Below, one piece after another: positions 53,693-62,217 of a stretch of 64,000 nucleotides of DNA. Every line of letters starts with the position of its first letter. Position 1 is the stretch's first letter. The notes below the pieces were generated by a model that was given only the letters and a program-made list of their open reading frames with translations, had not been told where the DNA came from and did not search any database. Made by a program: the position numbers and the translations under genes. Source of the DNA: an uncultured Desulfovibrio sp. (GTDB lineage Bacteria; Desulfobacterota; Desulfovibrionia; Desulfovibrionales; Desulfovibrionaceae); NCBI GenBank assembly GCA_913063155.1, contig CAJXYU010000003.1:248001-312000 (forward strand). Direction: 5' to 3'.

Positions 53693-54439
53693 CTAGTCGA
53701 CGGCCACCAGTTCCAGATCGCCCCAGGCGGCAAGCTGATCCTCGTACTGGGCAAAGACGCCGAGCAGGCCGCTTGAAGTCAGACTCCGCGCCTGTTCCAC
53801 CACCACCTCCAGGTCCTGTTTGGACCCCAGCAGATTGCACAGGGCCGTGGCTGCGGCATCGGCCAGAGAGCCGTCCCTGGAAAGTACGCAAACCAAGTCG
53901 CCCGTCCCCAGGCTCAGGGAATGGCCGATACGCCCGCTGGAGGCGCACAGGGCCAAAGGGCATTGCCCGGCTTTGATCCTCAGGCCGACGGACGCGCCGC
54001 CTTCCGGGTCGGCCAACAATGCCACGGTGCGATCCCGGGTGGAATGCATGAATACGTCACCGCCGTTTTCCACAAGGATGTCCGGACATTGGGTATGAAA
54101 ATGATCGGCCACCTCCTGGGCGATGGTCCCGGCCACGGCGGCCATGGGCCCCACCCCGCAGACCTGCCCCGCAGCAAGCATGCGCCGGATGAAGGCGGGA
54201 GCGGCGGCGTCCATGGGAAGAGAGTCCAGGCTGGAGAGGAACTCAGGGTGAAACAGGATGTGGTTCTTGAGTTCGCCGCGCAGCTTGCGAACAAGGGCCG
54301 CCACAGGCTGACTGATGTCCTCGGTGGCGATGACAAAGAGGTCGGTTTCCTCAACCACCACCTGAAACCCGACCTCTCCCGAGGCCGGGTGTATGGCGTC
54401 ACGGTAGGAACGATTTGCCGAAAGGTGCTTTCTACTCAT
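53693..54439 (-). CDS. UPF0280 family protein
   Basis: A 248-residue protein of the UPF0280 family, related in fold to ApbE flavin transferases: YRDAIHPASGEVGFQVVVEE, then GVGPMAAVAGTIAQEVADHF and DILVENGGDVFMHS, and SSGRIGHSLSLGTGDLVCVL. Function is not established. The ATG at 54439 overlaps the stop codon of the LUD-domain gene (TGATG), so the two are translated together; functional linkage is inferred. Confidence 0.85.
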   Translation of the reverse strand: MSRKHLSANRSYRDAIHPASGEVGFQVVVEETDLFVIATEDISQPVAALVRKLRGELKNHILFHPEFLSSLDSLPMDAAAPAFIRRMLAAGQVCGVGPMAAVAGTIAQEVADHFHTQCPDILVENGGDVFMHSTRDRTVALLADPEGGASVGLRIKAGQCPLALCASSGRIGHSLSLGTGDLVCVLSRDGSLADAAATALCNLLGSKQDLEVVVEQARSLTSSGLLGVFAQYEDQLAAWGDLELVAVD

Positions 54440-55092
54440 CAAAACCCGAGATCTTCATTGACCAGCACGACCTTGATCCGCCCTTTGGGAAACGACTTTT
54501 CGGTGATCCCCCAGTAGTTGCAGATGCGGTCCGGACTGCCACAGTCGTGACAGATGCCGGTTTTCCTGCACGGAGTCTTCTTGTCCAGGCGCATGGTATT
54601 CACGGGAGCGGTATAGTCCTTGATACGGTCGAAGGCCTCTTCCAGGCCGGGAACCACCTTGTTGCGGCCCACAATGATGACGACGTTCTTCGGGCCGAAG
54701 GTGATGGCGGCAACGCGGTTGCCGATCATGTCCAGGTTCACCAACCAGCCGTCTTCGGTAAGAGCATTGGCGCCGGTGATGAACAGGTCCGTCAGCAGAG
54801 CCTGCCTGCGGCGCTCTACCATATCTTCCTTGGAAATGGACTTGTCGAAGGTGTCGAGCACTTCCATATCCCTGGAATCCTTGAGCGCGTCATAGAGACC
54901 GGACTGTATCAGACTCAGGGAACCGCCCCATGCCACGGACTTGGGCGAAAGGGCCGGAATAATCTCACCGAGTACGATATCCTTGGCCGTGGCCGCGCTG
55001 TCGGCGATAAACACTTCGAAATTGTTGTCCTCAAGGGATTCCTTGACGTCGGCGAGCCTGAGTTCCCAGTAGTTGTTGATGGGATTTTCCAT
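54439..55092 (-). CDS. LUD-domain protein (LutC/YkgG-like)
   Basis: A 217-residue protein of the lactate-utilisation (DUF162/LUD) family: YWELRLADVKESLEDNNFEV, VAWGGSLSLIQSGLYDAL, and ALTEDGWLVNLDMIGNRVAA. A four-cysteine C-terminal segment (TPCRKTGICHDCG, DRICNYWGI) may bind a metal or cluster. It is a single LUD protein without the LutA and LutB partners here, so lactate oxidation is not implied. AAGGGGGA precedes the start; the UPF0280 gene follows with a one-base overlap. Confidence 0.85.
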   Translation of the reverse strand: MENPINNYWELRLADVKESLEDNNFEVFIADSAATAKDIVLGEIIPALSPKSVAWGGSLSLIQSGLYDALKDSRDMEVLDTFDKSISKEDMVERRRQALLTDLFITGANALTEDGWLVNLDMIGNRVAAITFGPKNVVIIVGRNKVVPGLEEAFDRIKDYTAPVNTMRLDKKTPCRKTGICHDCGSPDRICNYWGITEKSFPKGRIKVVLVNEDLGF

Positions 55093-55443
55093 ACTGTCCC
55101 CCTTACGGGTTTGGGTACGGACCGGAAAGACACCGGGCCGTAATGAATGGTATATTTCCTAATAAGAAGTGAAACACGGGACGCATATCATCAGCGTTCC
55201 CGCCAAAGGTATCCACACAAGGCCGAATGCAACCGTTGGATTATTATATGATTTTCTCCTCGCCTTCGGCTGAAGATTCATGTACCAGATTCTTCGGGCC
55301 TCTGGAAGCGCACCGCCGCGGGAATATCTCGAAATTAGCCGCCTCAAGCCCTTGACGGCTGTGGCTCTTCCGGCTATATGCTTCCGTTCGATATTGACGA
55401 CAACGTTGGCAACAACGATAATTTTACTCGCAGGAGATTAGAT
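55093..55443. other. Intergenic region between the LUD gene and rpmH (351 bp)
   Basis: Carries the rpmH promoter at 55352-55380 and an isolated GTATCCACA word near 55207, one mismatch from a DnaA box. A short minus-strand frame (55159-55347) has no start signal or family and is rejected. Nothing else is apparent. Confidence 0.55.
55352..55380 (+). promoter_or_regulatory. Sigma-70-type promoter of the rpmH operon
   Basis: TTGACG at 55352 and TATATG at 55375 with an ideal 17-bp spacer. Transcription would start near 55387, leaving a leader of about 57 nt before rpmH. Confidence 0.7.
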
Positions 55444-55578
55444 ATGAAAAGGACTTATCAGCCGAGCAAATGCCGCAGGAAAAGAACTCATGGCTTCCTG
55501 GTGCGTTCCCGCACCAAAAACGGCCGCAAGGTGATCGCACGCCGCCGCGCCAAAGGACGCAAGAGATTAGCTGTTTAA
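55444..55578 (+). CDS. rpmH: Ribosomal protein L34
   Basis: A 44-residue, very basic protein of the large ribosomal subunit: [20 protein letters not shown] at the N-terminus and the [13 protein letters not shown] end are canonical. AGGAG precedes the ATG. It opens the rpmH-rnpA-yidD-yidC-jag-mnmE block, conserved in many bacteria. The rnpA reading frame appears to start inside it. Confidence 0.98.
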   Translation: MKRTYQPSKCRRKRTHGFLVRSRTKNGRKVIARRRAKGRKRLAV

Positions 55579-55952
55579 ACTGGCCTAAGGAACGCCGACT
55601 GCTTCGGCGTCCAGAGTTTACGGCGTGTTTTGAGCGGGGTGATAAATTTCACTCCAAATACTTCATAGTTTTTGCGCTCAGAAGAACAAACACCAGGTCC
55701 GGCTTCAGGTTGGGCCTGGTCGTCAGCCGTAAGGTGGGCCATGCAGTCGTGCGCAATCGCGTGAAACGGGTAGTGCGCGAGTATTTCAGGCTGCATCAAA
55801 ACGAATTCGACTTGCCCTTGGACATGGCCATCGTGCCCAAGCGCAAACTTGACCCCCGGCAGCTGGATCTTGCCCTCGCAGACAAGGAGTTCACCCCGCT
55901 GCTCTCCCTGATTCGGGAGAGAATGCCGGCAGACTCCAGTGAGAGGACATGA
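55470..55952 (+). CDS. rnpA: Ribonuclease P protein component
   Basis: Protein subunit of RNase P, which matures tRNA 5' ends. The core begins at [19 protein letters not shown] and contains the RNA-binding signature [20 protein letters not shown] (F-RNR motif) and [10 protein letters not shown]. No ATG, GTG or TTG lies in frame between the rpmH stop and the core. The nearest normal start is the ATG at 55470, inside rpmH in another frame; this gives 160 residues with a 35-residue N-terminal extension, compared with about 115-125 in most bacteria. An ATT start at 55566, preceded by AAAGGA, is the other option. Confidence 0.9.
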   Translation: MPQEKNSWLPGAFPHQKRPQGDRTPPRQRTQEISCLNWPKERRLLRRPEFTACFERGDKFHSKYFIVFALRRTNTRSGFRLGLVVSRKVGHAVVRNRVKRVVREYFRLHQNEFDLPLDMAIVPKRKLDPRQLDLALADKEFTPLLSLIRERMPADSSERT

Positions 55953-56200
55953 TGCGCTTCATTTTAAAGGCGCTCATTCGCTTTTATCAGTACTGCATTT
56001 CCCCCCTGAAGCCGGCGTGCTGCCGGTTCACTCCCTCGTGTTCAGAGTACGCCCTTGAGGCCATTTCCATGCACGGCGCCTGCAAGGGGTCGATCATGGC
56101 CTTCTTGCGCCTTATCCGTTGCCAGCCGCTTTGCAAAGGCGGGTACGACCCCGTCCCGGCCGTATGGCCATGCCCAAAACCCAAAAGTGAGATGAATTGA
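55952..56200 (+). CDS. yidD: Membrane protein insertion efficiency factor YidD
   Basis: A small membrane-associated protein (82 residues) that helps YidC-dependent insertion. The sequence has the family hallmark FYQYCISPLKPACCRFTPSC followed by SEYALEAI, then CQPLCKGGYDPVP. Two adjacent ATG codons (55949, 55952) overlap the rnpA stop; GAGAGGA is better placed for the second. The stop overlaps the yidC start by one base. Confidence 0.96.
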   Translation: MRFILKALIRFYQYCISPLKPACCRFTPSCSEYALEAISMHGACKGSIMAFLRLIRCQPLCKGGYDPVPAVWPCPKPKSEMN

Positions 56201-57822
56201 TGGACAACAAACGCCTCCTCATTGCCGTAACCCTGAGCTTGCTTGTCGTATTTGCGTGGCAGTTCTTCCTTGCCCCCAAGCCCGCTCAGCAGCCCGCAAA
56301 GCAGGCCCAGGTGGCCGACCCGGCCCAAAAGGCCGCCACCATGAGCTCCGACGCCGCCCCGGCGGAGGAGGTCGCCCAGAATTTCGTACCCACCGAAGGC
56401 CGCGACGTCGTAGTGGACACTCCACTCTACACAGCCACGTTCAATTCCCACGGCGGCGTGCTCGAATCCTTCGTGCTCAAGCACTACAAAGAAACCATCA
56501 AGCCGGATTCCCCCAACGTGGACATCGTGGGCAAGGACACCGTCGCCAAGGGCCCCATGGGCATCATCCTGACCCAGAAGGGTTCCGAAGTGCACACGTG
56601 GCTGAAGGGTCAATGGGCGTTCGAGGGAACGGACCTGGACCTCAAGTCCGGCAAGCAGTCCCTGGTCTTCACCGGCAAGTCCGGCAATTTCCGCCTGGAA
56701 CGCAGGTTGACCTTTGACGCGGCCACCTACCTCATCTCGGAAGACCTGACCGTCACCAACCTGAGCTCCACCGGCGTCGAGGCTTCCGTATCCTTCACCG
56801 CCGCCGCAAAGGCCATGTCCGCCGCGAGCAACAGCTACAACCCGACCCGCATCGCCTGGTACAATGATTCCGGCCGGGATCAGGTCACCAAGCGCGACGA
56901 CATCGCAGAGGGCGAAGCCACTGCGGGCGACATGCTCAAGTGGGCCGCCATCCACTCGAACTACTTCATGTTCGCCATCGTTCCCGGAGCAGAGAATTCC
57001 GTTATGTACTCCGGCGTTCAGAACGACATCTTCCGTATGGCCGTTGAAGAACCGGCCACCCTGCAGCCCAACGTGGCCAAGACGCTCAAGGCCTCCTACT
57101 TTGTCGGCCCGTGCGAGCGCAAAATGCTCGAGACCATGCCCGGCAATCTCAGGACCGTGGTCGACTTCGGCTGGTTCGACATCCTGGCCCGCCCGCTGCT
57201 CCACGCCCTCAACTTCCTGAACGACTACGTACACAACTACGGCGTGGCGATCATCATTCTGACCATCCTGATCAAGATCGTCTTCTGGCCTCTTTCCCAG
57301 AAGAGCTACGAATCCATGGAGCGCATGAAGAAACTGCAGCCCATGATCACCAAGCTCAGGGACAAGTACGGCGACGACAAGCAGAAGCTTCAGCAGGAGA
57401 CCATGGCCCTGTACAAGACATACAAGGTCAACCCGGCCGGCGGCTGCGTGCCCATGCTCGTCCAGATCCCGGTCTTCTTCGGGTTGTACAAGGCCCTCAT
57501 GGGCGGCATCGAACTGCGCCACGCGGTGTTCATCCAGCACCTGCCCTTCACGGACATCACCTGGCTGGCTGACCTGTCCGCAAAAGACCCGCTTTACATC
57601 ACTCCCATCGTCATGGGCATCACCATGCTGCTGCAACAGCTCATGACGCCCTCCACCGGCGACAAAACCCAACGCTACATGATGCTGGCCATGCCCGTGG
57701 TCTTCACCGTCATGTTCGTGAACTTCGCATCGGGACTGGTGGTCTACTGGTTTATGAACAACGTCCTGTCCATTGGACAGCAATGGCTCATGATCGCAAA
57801 GAACAAGAAAAAAGAGGCCTAG
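56200..57822 (+). CDS. yidC: Membrane protein insertase YidC
   Basis: Inner-membrane insertase of 540 residues, the long Gram-negative form. Helix 1 (LLIAVTLSLLVVFAWQFFL) is followed by an Ala/Pro/Gln-rich linker, a large periplasmic domain (residues ~70-330) and the conserved five-helix core: NYGVAIIILTILIKIVFWPL with the essential hydrophilic-groove Lys/Arg region, MQPMITKLRDKYG-like LQPMITKLRDKYGDDKQKL coiled coil, GGCVPMLVQIPVFFGLYKAL, and the terminal VYWFMNNVLSIGQQWLM. Start ATG overlaps the yidD stop. It works with Sec or alone. Confidence 0.98.
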   Translation: MDNKRLLIAVTLSLLVVFAWQFFLAPKPAQQPAKQAQVADPAQKAATMSSDAAPAEEVAQNFVPTEGRDVVVDTPLYTATFNSHGGVLESFVLKHYKETIKPDSPNVDIVGKDTVAKGPMGIILTQKGSEVHTWLKGQWAFEGTDLDLKSGKQSLVFTGKSGNFRLERRLTFDAATYLISEDLTVTNLSSTGVEASVSFTAAAKAMSAASNSYNPTRIAWYNDSGRDQVTKRDDIAEGEATAGDMLKWAAIHSNYFMFAIVPGAENSVMYSGVQNDIFRMAVEEPATLQPNVAKTLKASYFVGPCERKMLETMPGNLRTVVDFGWFDILARPLLHALNFLNDYVHNYGVAIIILTILIKIVFWPLSQKSYESMERMKKLQPMITKLRDKYGDDKQKLQQETMALYKTYKVNPAGGCVPMLVQIPVFFGLYKALMGGIELRHAVFIQHLPFTDITWLADLSAKDPLYITPIVMGITMLLQQLMTPSTGDKTQRYMMLAMPVVFTVMFVNFASGLVVYWFMNNVLSIGQQWLMIAKNKKKEA

Positions 57823-57872
57823 CGTATTCGCCAACAAGAGGACAGGCCCCCTCGAAAGATCAAGGAACGTAT

Positions 57873-58832
57873 ATGAGCGACTTCAAGGAGTTTCAGGGAA
57901 AAACCCTGGATGAAGCGATTGAAACAGCATGTGATTATTACAATCAGGAACGTAACAAACTCGAAATTGAAATCATCAAGGGCGGCTCCACCGGCATCTT
58001 CGGACTGGTGGGCGTAAAAAAAGCGATCATCAAGGCCCGCCCCCGCACTGCAGTGGACGCCGAAGAAATCCTTAACGGCAAGCCCCAGCCCAAGCAGGCC
58101 AAGGCTCCCAAAAAGGAATCCAGACGTCCGGAAGAGAAGAAGGCCGAGCCCAAAGAGCGCAAGCGCCCGGAAAAGAAAAAGGCCGCTCCCAAACGGGATC
58201 GGGAAGAAACCAAGATCGCACCGGAAGTGCACATGGGAGAAATCCCGTCCGGTCCGGTTGCGCACCCCGAGCCCAAGCTCGAAAAGCCCGAGGCGGAGCA
58301 GGAGCCCATACCGGTCGTGGACGAAATGGCCGACCTGGACAAGGTCGAGCTGGAAGCCGTCGTCCGCGAAGTGACCACCCGGCTGCTTGAGCCCATCATA
58401 GGCGAAGCACCCACCCTGGAAGTCTCCTTCGACCCGGACCGCGTCAAGGTCTTCATCGACGACGAAGAGAACAGCGGCCTGATCATCGGCCGGGAAGGAC
58501 AAACCCTGTCCTCTCTGCAGTACTTGGTCAACCGCCTGGTCTCCCGCCGCATGGAAGCGAGTGTCCGCATCCAGATCGATACCGGTGAGTACCGGGAGCG
58601 GCAAGACGAGAAGCTCCGTCAGGTCGCCCTGCACCTGGCCGACAAGGCCAAGCGTCTGGGCAGGACCCAGAGCACCAAACCGCTCAGTTCCTACCACCGC
58701 CGAGTGGTGCACTTGGCGCTGCAGGACAACGAAACCGTGTTTACGCGTTCCAAGGGCGACGGCCCCATGAAGCGCGTGCTCATCGTTCCCAAACGCAAGA
58801 ACGGCAACAATCGCCGCAACCAACGGCAATAG
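57873..58832 (+). CDS. jag: RNA-binding protein Jag/KhpB
   Basis: A 319-residue protein with three parts: Jag-N domain (FQGKTLDEAIETACDYYNQ ... GSTGIFGLVGVKKAIIKAR, residues 1-65), a Lys/Glu/Pro-rich linker (about 70-175), and tandem KH and R3H domains (LIIGREGQTLSSLQYLVNRL; SYHRRVVHLALQDNETV). In other bacteria Jag/KhpB binds RNA and affects division and the envelope. AAGGAACG precedes the ATG. The low-complexity linker is longer than in many Firmicutes homologues. Confidence 0.94.
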   Translation: MSDFKEFQGKTLDEAIETACDYYNQERNKLEIEIIKGGSTGIFGLVGVKKAIIKARPRTAVDAEEILNGKPQPKQAKAPKKESRRPEEKKAEPKERKRPEKKKAAPKRDREETKIAPEVHMGEIPSGPVAHPEPKLEKPEAEQEPIPVVDEMADLDKVELEAVVREVTTRLLEPIIGEAPTLEVSFDPDRVKVFIDDEENSGLIIGREGQTLSSLQYLVNRLVSRRMEASVRIQIDTGEYRERQDEKLRQVALHLADKAKRLGRTQSTKPLSSYHRRVVHLALQDNETVFTRSKGDGPMKRVLIVPKRKNGNNRRNQRQ

Positions 58833-58847
58833 TTGTTTCCTGTTGTA

Positions 58848-58884
58848 GAGTTGGCGGGGTCCCGTGGGGGGACTCCGCCAACTC
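58848..58884 (+). terminator. Inverted repeat after jag
   Basis: GAGTTGGCGG pairs with CCGCCAACTC, with further GTCCC/GGGAC pairing inside. It lies 16 nt past the jag stop and is followed by CCCCCCTAC rather than T residues. Confidence 0.5.
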
Positions 58885-58931
58885 CCCCCTACAGGCTGTC
58901 CGTAACGGCCTGATTGCGGAGACACATCTCG

Positions 58932-58988
58932 ACTCCAGCACGTGCGCAGCAAGCCTGCGTTTCGGACTGGAGTTTTTTGCTCCCGGGC
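58932..58988 (+). terminator. Terminator-like element in front of mnmE
   Basis: ACTCCAG (58932-58938) pairs with CTGGAGT (58977-58983), followed by a run of T to 58988; an inner hairpin CGCAG/CTGCG sits in the loop. It is 50 nt upstream of the mnmE start, so it either ends the jag transcript or acts in an mnmE leader. Confidence 0.6.
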
Positions 58989-59037
58989 TATAGAGTCCCT
59001 GAGCAAATCAAATACATCTGAAAGGTTGGTGGATTTC

Positions 59038-60429
59038 ATGAATGATGCAGCCCGGAGAAAAGACACAATCGCCGCAGTCGCCACACCTCCCGGTCAGGGG
59101 GGCGTGGGCATCATCCGCATCAGCGGCTCCAAGGCCGTCGGCATCGCCGCCTCCCTGTTCCGCGCCTCTCGTAAGGATTTCACGAATTTCAAACCCTACC
59201 GTCTGCACCACGGCACCGTGGCGGACGCAAAGGGAGCGGCCATCGACGAAGTGCTGGCTGCCTTCATGCCCGGCCCCAAATCCTATACCGGCGAAGACAC
59301 CATCGAATTCAACTGCCACGGCGGGCAGGCCATCCTTGCCGCAGTGCTTGAGGAGTGCCTGGACAGGGGCGCGCGTCTGGCCGACCGGGGCGAGTTCACC
59401 CTTCGGGCCTATCTCAACGGCCGCATGGACCTGACCCAGGCCGAAGCCGTGGCCGAACTCATCCACGCGCCGGGCAAGGCCGCCATGCACCTGGCCCAAG
59501 TCAAGCTCTCGGGCGTCCTGGGCCAGAAGATAGACGACCTGCGCCACCGGCTCGAGGCGCTGCGCGCCCAACTCTGCGTGGCCGTGGACTTTCCCGAGGA
59601 GGAGCTGGAATGCCTGCCCATGGAAGAACTCGTCCGCACCTCTTCCGAAGTCCGTGAAGAGATCGCCGCCCTGCTCACGGCAGTGGAACGCACCAAAGCC
59701 TGGCGCGAGGGAGCGCTGGTGGTGCTGGCGGGAATGGTCAACGCGGGCAAGTCCAGCCTCATGAACGCCCTTCTGGGCCGCAACCGGGCCATCGTCACCG
59801 ACGTGCCCGGCACCACGCGCGACTACCTGGAGGAGACCCTGAACCTGGACGGCCTGACCGTTCGTCTGGCGGACACGGCCGGTCTCCGCGACACCGGGGA
59901 CAGTATCGAGGAGGCGGGCATCGAAAAGGGCCGAGAACTCATGGAGCAGGCCGACCTCATCCTCTACGTGGTGGACAACTCCGAAACCATCGCCGAAGAG
60001 AACATGGACGCCGCCACATGGCTCGATCCGGGCAAGACCATCGCGGTCATGAACAAGATGGACGTCATCGGCGCTGAACCGCCGCCGTGGAAGATATTCA
60101 AGCGCTGGATGTTCGAAATCATCAAGGTATCGGCCAAGTCCGGCAAAAACCTGGACACGCTTGCAGCCCGCATCCGCGAGCGCATTGTGGAAGGCGACGG
60201 CCAGCCCGACCCGGACGAGTTGGTGCCCAACGCCCGCCAGGCGCGGGTGCTCAGGCAGGCTGCGGAAGAGCTGGAGGCCATGGAGGCGGACGCGGCTATC
60301 GCTGTGCCCTACGACCTTTTGGGCGTGCGCCTGGAGACCGCCTGCGACGTGCTGTCCGGCATCACGGGCCGCATCTCCTCCGAAGAAGTGCTCAACTCCA
60401 TTTTCGACAATTTCTGTATCGGGAAATAG
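59038..60429 (+). CDS. mnmE: tRNA modification GTPase MnmE (TrmE)
   Basis: A 463-residue GTPase that, with MnmG, installs (carboxymethyl)aminomethyl groups at uridine 34 of certain tRNAs. It has the N-terminal folate-binding domain (IAAVATPPGQGGVGIIRISG), a helical domain and an inserted G domain: G1 GMVNAGKSS, G2/G3 region DVPGTTRDYLEETL and DTAGLRDTG, G4 NKMD. It ends in the catalytic CIGK motif. I start at 59038; an upstream in-frame codon at 58942 adds residues that overlap the terminator-like element. Confidence 0.97.
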   Translation: MNDAARRKDTIAAVATPPGQGGVGIIRISGSKAVGIAASLFRASRKDFTNFKPYRLHHGTVADAKGAAIDEVLAAFMPGPKSYTGEDTIEFNCHGGQAILAAVLEECLDRGARLADRGEFTLRAYLNGRMDLTQAEAVAELIHAPGKAAMHLAQVKLSGVLGQKIDDLRHRLEALRAQLCVAVDFPEEELECLPMEELVRTSSEVREEIAALLTAVERTKAWREGALVVLAGMVNAGKSSLMNALLGRNRAIVTDVPGTTRDYLEETLNLDGLTVRLADTAGLRDTGDSIEEAGIEKGRELMEQADLILYVVDNSETIAEENMDAATWLDPGKTIAVMNKMDVIGAEPPPWKIFKRWMFEIIKVSAKSGKNLDTLAARIRERIVEGDGQPDPDELVPNARQARVLRQAAEELEAMEADAAIAVPYDLLGVRLETACDVLSGITGRISSEEVLNSIFDNFCIGK

Positions 60430-60431
60430 CC

Positions 60432-60692
60432 ATGATCAGCCAATCCAAAGACATAGATCTCAAACACGTCACCTGCGGACTGGTCCCGGCCATCATGACG
60501 GAGCTGGGCAGGCGTGACGAAGACGAAGTCCACGTGCTCGTGCGTCAGGGTATTCAGGACGAACTGTGGAACAGCTTCGGGTCCGGCGGCGATTGGGAAA
60601 TCGAAATCCAGGAGGACCTCTTCCACGACAGGATCATCTTCCGGCGAATCGAAAAGAAATCCCTGGATCCTCTCAACCTGATGGACTTCTGA
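60432..60692 (+). CDS. Uncharacterised 86-residue protein after mnmE
   Basis: A small acidic soluble protein (MISQSKDIDLKHVTCGLVPA, then HVLVRQGIQDELWNSFGS and DRIIFRRIEKKSLDPLNLM) with an alpha/beta look. It starts 2 nt after the mnmE stop, so it is almost certainly cotranscribed. I do not recognise a family. The position suggests a role linked to tRNA modification or merely operon hitchhiking; neither can be shown. Confidence 0.6.
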   Translation: MISQSKDIDLKHVTCGLVPAIMTELGRRDEDEVHVLVRQGIQDELWNSFGSGGDWEIEIQEDLFHDRIIFRRIEKKSLDPLNLMDF

Positions 60693-60770
60693 TGCCGGGC
60701 CGTGAAATTCATTCATGAATTTCAATCCGGACCGTTTTACCGAAAAATGCGGATTACGCCTGCGGAAAAC

Positions 60771-61433
60771 TCAGCCCTCACCCACCATTTTCCGTGCCAG
60801 TTCCAAGGTCCTTGACCCTTGAAGCGCTCCGCGCGCAACCATGTCCCGCACGTCGTCCAAGGTATCCATGTCGGCCAGCGCGGGCAGGATTTCAACATCC
60901 ATGCCGCTGCTTGTCAGGCGTTCCATGGTGTTCTCGAACACCTTCTCCGTGCTCCAGACCATGTCCGCGAAGACCTCTGGTATGAAGGAGCCGCGCGGGA
61001 ATCCGATGAGGTAGTAGCCGCCGTCCCTGGCCGGTCCGAGAACCGCCTTTCCGGTGGAAAGCCCGGCAAAGGCCTGTCGGATGACATCTGCGGAAAGCTC
61101 GGGAATATCGCTGCCCACCAGAACCACTTCGTCGTAGAACATGAAAAAGGCCTCGCGGAATCCGTTCTCCATACGGCGGCCCAGGTCCATGCCTTTCTGG
61201 GACAGATAACGGCGCCCTCCGCCCAGCCACTCGGCAATCTCCCTGCCGTGGGTCTCCGGAGCATAGCAAACCATCACATCAATTCCCTCCATGCCCTCCA
61301 GGACGGCCAACTCTTCCTCCACAAAGGCCTTATACAGGTCCCGGGCAGCCTCGGCCGTGGCGGATTCGGCGAGCCGGGTTTTGACCTGCCCCGGTTCGGG
61401 ATACTTGACGAAAAACAGGATGCATCGGTTCAT
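60771..61433 (-). CDS. TIGR04282-family glycosyltransferase-like protein (DUF2064)
   Basis: A 220-residue nucleotidyl/glycosyltransferase-fold protein: MNRCILFFVKYPEPGQVKTR at the N-terminus, VLVGSDIPELSADVIRQAF with the DxD-like acid and GPARDGGYYLIGF, hallmarks of the rSAM/selenodomain-associated transferase 1 group. It overlaps the second transferase gene by 4 nt (ATGA). The two often occur together in bacterial genomes. Substrate unknown; no radical SAM gene lies nearby here. Confidence 0.85.
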   Translation of the reverse strand: MNRCILFFVKYPEPGQVKTRLAESATAEAARDLYKAFVEEELAVLEGMEGIDVMVCYAPETHGREIAEWLGGGRRYLSQKGMDLGRRMENGFREAFFMFYDEVVLVGSDIPELSADVIRQAFAGLSTGKAVLGPARDGGYYLIGFPRGSFIPEVFADMVWSTEKVFENTMERLTSSGMDVEILPALADMDTLDDVRDMVARGALQGSRTLELARKMVGEG

Positions 61434-62173
61434 GTGCGCTCCGTCTGTTCGGGGGTGTGTGGCTTGTAATGACCGGCCAGATTTCGGGGGTCCGTTCCCA
61501 GGGCATAGCGCAGCCGCAGCCACCAGTTGGTCAGGGTCCGCATCAGCACGCCTTCCTTTTCCCAACGCCGGGCCGACGTGCTGACCCGCGCAGGCAGAAT
61601 GCACACTGCGTCCCGCCTGCTCCGAATGCGCCGGAACAGCTCCACGTCCTCCATGATGGGTATTTCCGCATACCCACCCAGCTCGTTGAAATAGTCGGCC
61701 CGAAAAAAGTGGGCCTGGTCACCGTAGGGCAGCCGCTCCAGCCGGGAACGCAGGCTGGCCGCGCGGGCCACAAGCCGAAGCCAGGGATGCGCGGAGTCGA
61801 TGTCCAAATCGAATGCCCCGGCGCGACAACCGCGTCCCACAGCCTCGCACACCCGGTCCAGCGCGCCGTCCGGCAGCCGGGTGTCCGCATGCAGGAAAAG
61901 CAGGATGGCGCCGGTGGCCGCCGCAGCTCCGGCGTTCATCTGAAGGGCTCGCCCCTGAGGGGCTCGGATACGGACCGTGTCCGGTTCGGCGAGCACGGAC
62001 AAAGTGGTGGCTTGCGGATGGCCGTCGCAGAGGATAATCTCCACTGATCGCTGCCCGGCCACCTCCCGAACATGCCGCACCAGACCGTTGACGGCCTCCT
62101 GTTCGTTCCAGACCGGCACCACGACGGATACCAGAGAAATTTTCTCGCCGCCCCCTGTTGTCTTCACGTGCAT
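61430..62173 (-). CDS. TIGR04283-family glycosyltransferase (GT2)
   Basis: A 247-residue GT-A fold protein with LVSVVVPVWNEQEAVNGLV at the N-terminus, then GRALQMNAGAAAATGAILLF and LHADTRLPDGAL containing the DxD-type metal site, PYGDQAHFFRADYFNELGG and PIMEDVELFRRIR. This is the rSAM/selenodomain-associated transferase 2 pattern. First of the two-gene leftward unit. The ATG at 62173 has no strong Shine-Dalgarno and an in-frame GTG two codons later is possible. Confidence 0.86.
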   Translation of the reverse strand: MHVKTTGGGEKISLVSVVVPVWNEQEAVNGLVRHVREVAGQRSVEIILCDGHPQATTLSVLAEPDTVRIRAPQGRALQMNAGAAAATGAILLFLHADTRLPDGALDRVCEAVGRGCRAGAFDLDIDSAHPWLRLVARAASLRSRLERLPYGDQAHFFRADYFNELGGYAEIPIMEDVELFRRIRSRRDAVCILPARVSTSARRWEKEGVLMRTLTNWWLRLRYALGTDPRNLAGHYKPHTPEQTERT

Positions 62174-62217
62174 GGATGCTTAATAAACGCTTTGGGAAAA
62201 TAATGAAAGGAGTGTGC

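Noticed and set aside
55204-55214. Single DnaA-box-like word before rpmH as evidence for oriC
   Set aside because: One isolated near-match; no cluster of boxes and no dnaA, dnaN or parAB nearby. Gene order rpmH-mnmE alone does not place an origin in this group.
55987-57837. 616-codon minus-strand frame over yidD/yidC
   Set aside because: Antisense shadow of YidC; no signal, motif or ribosome site.
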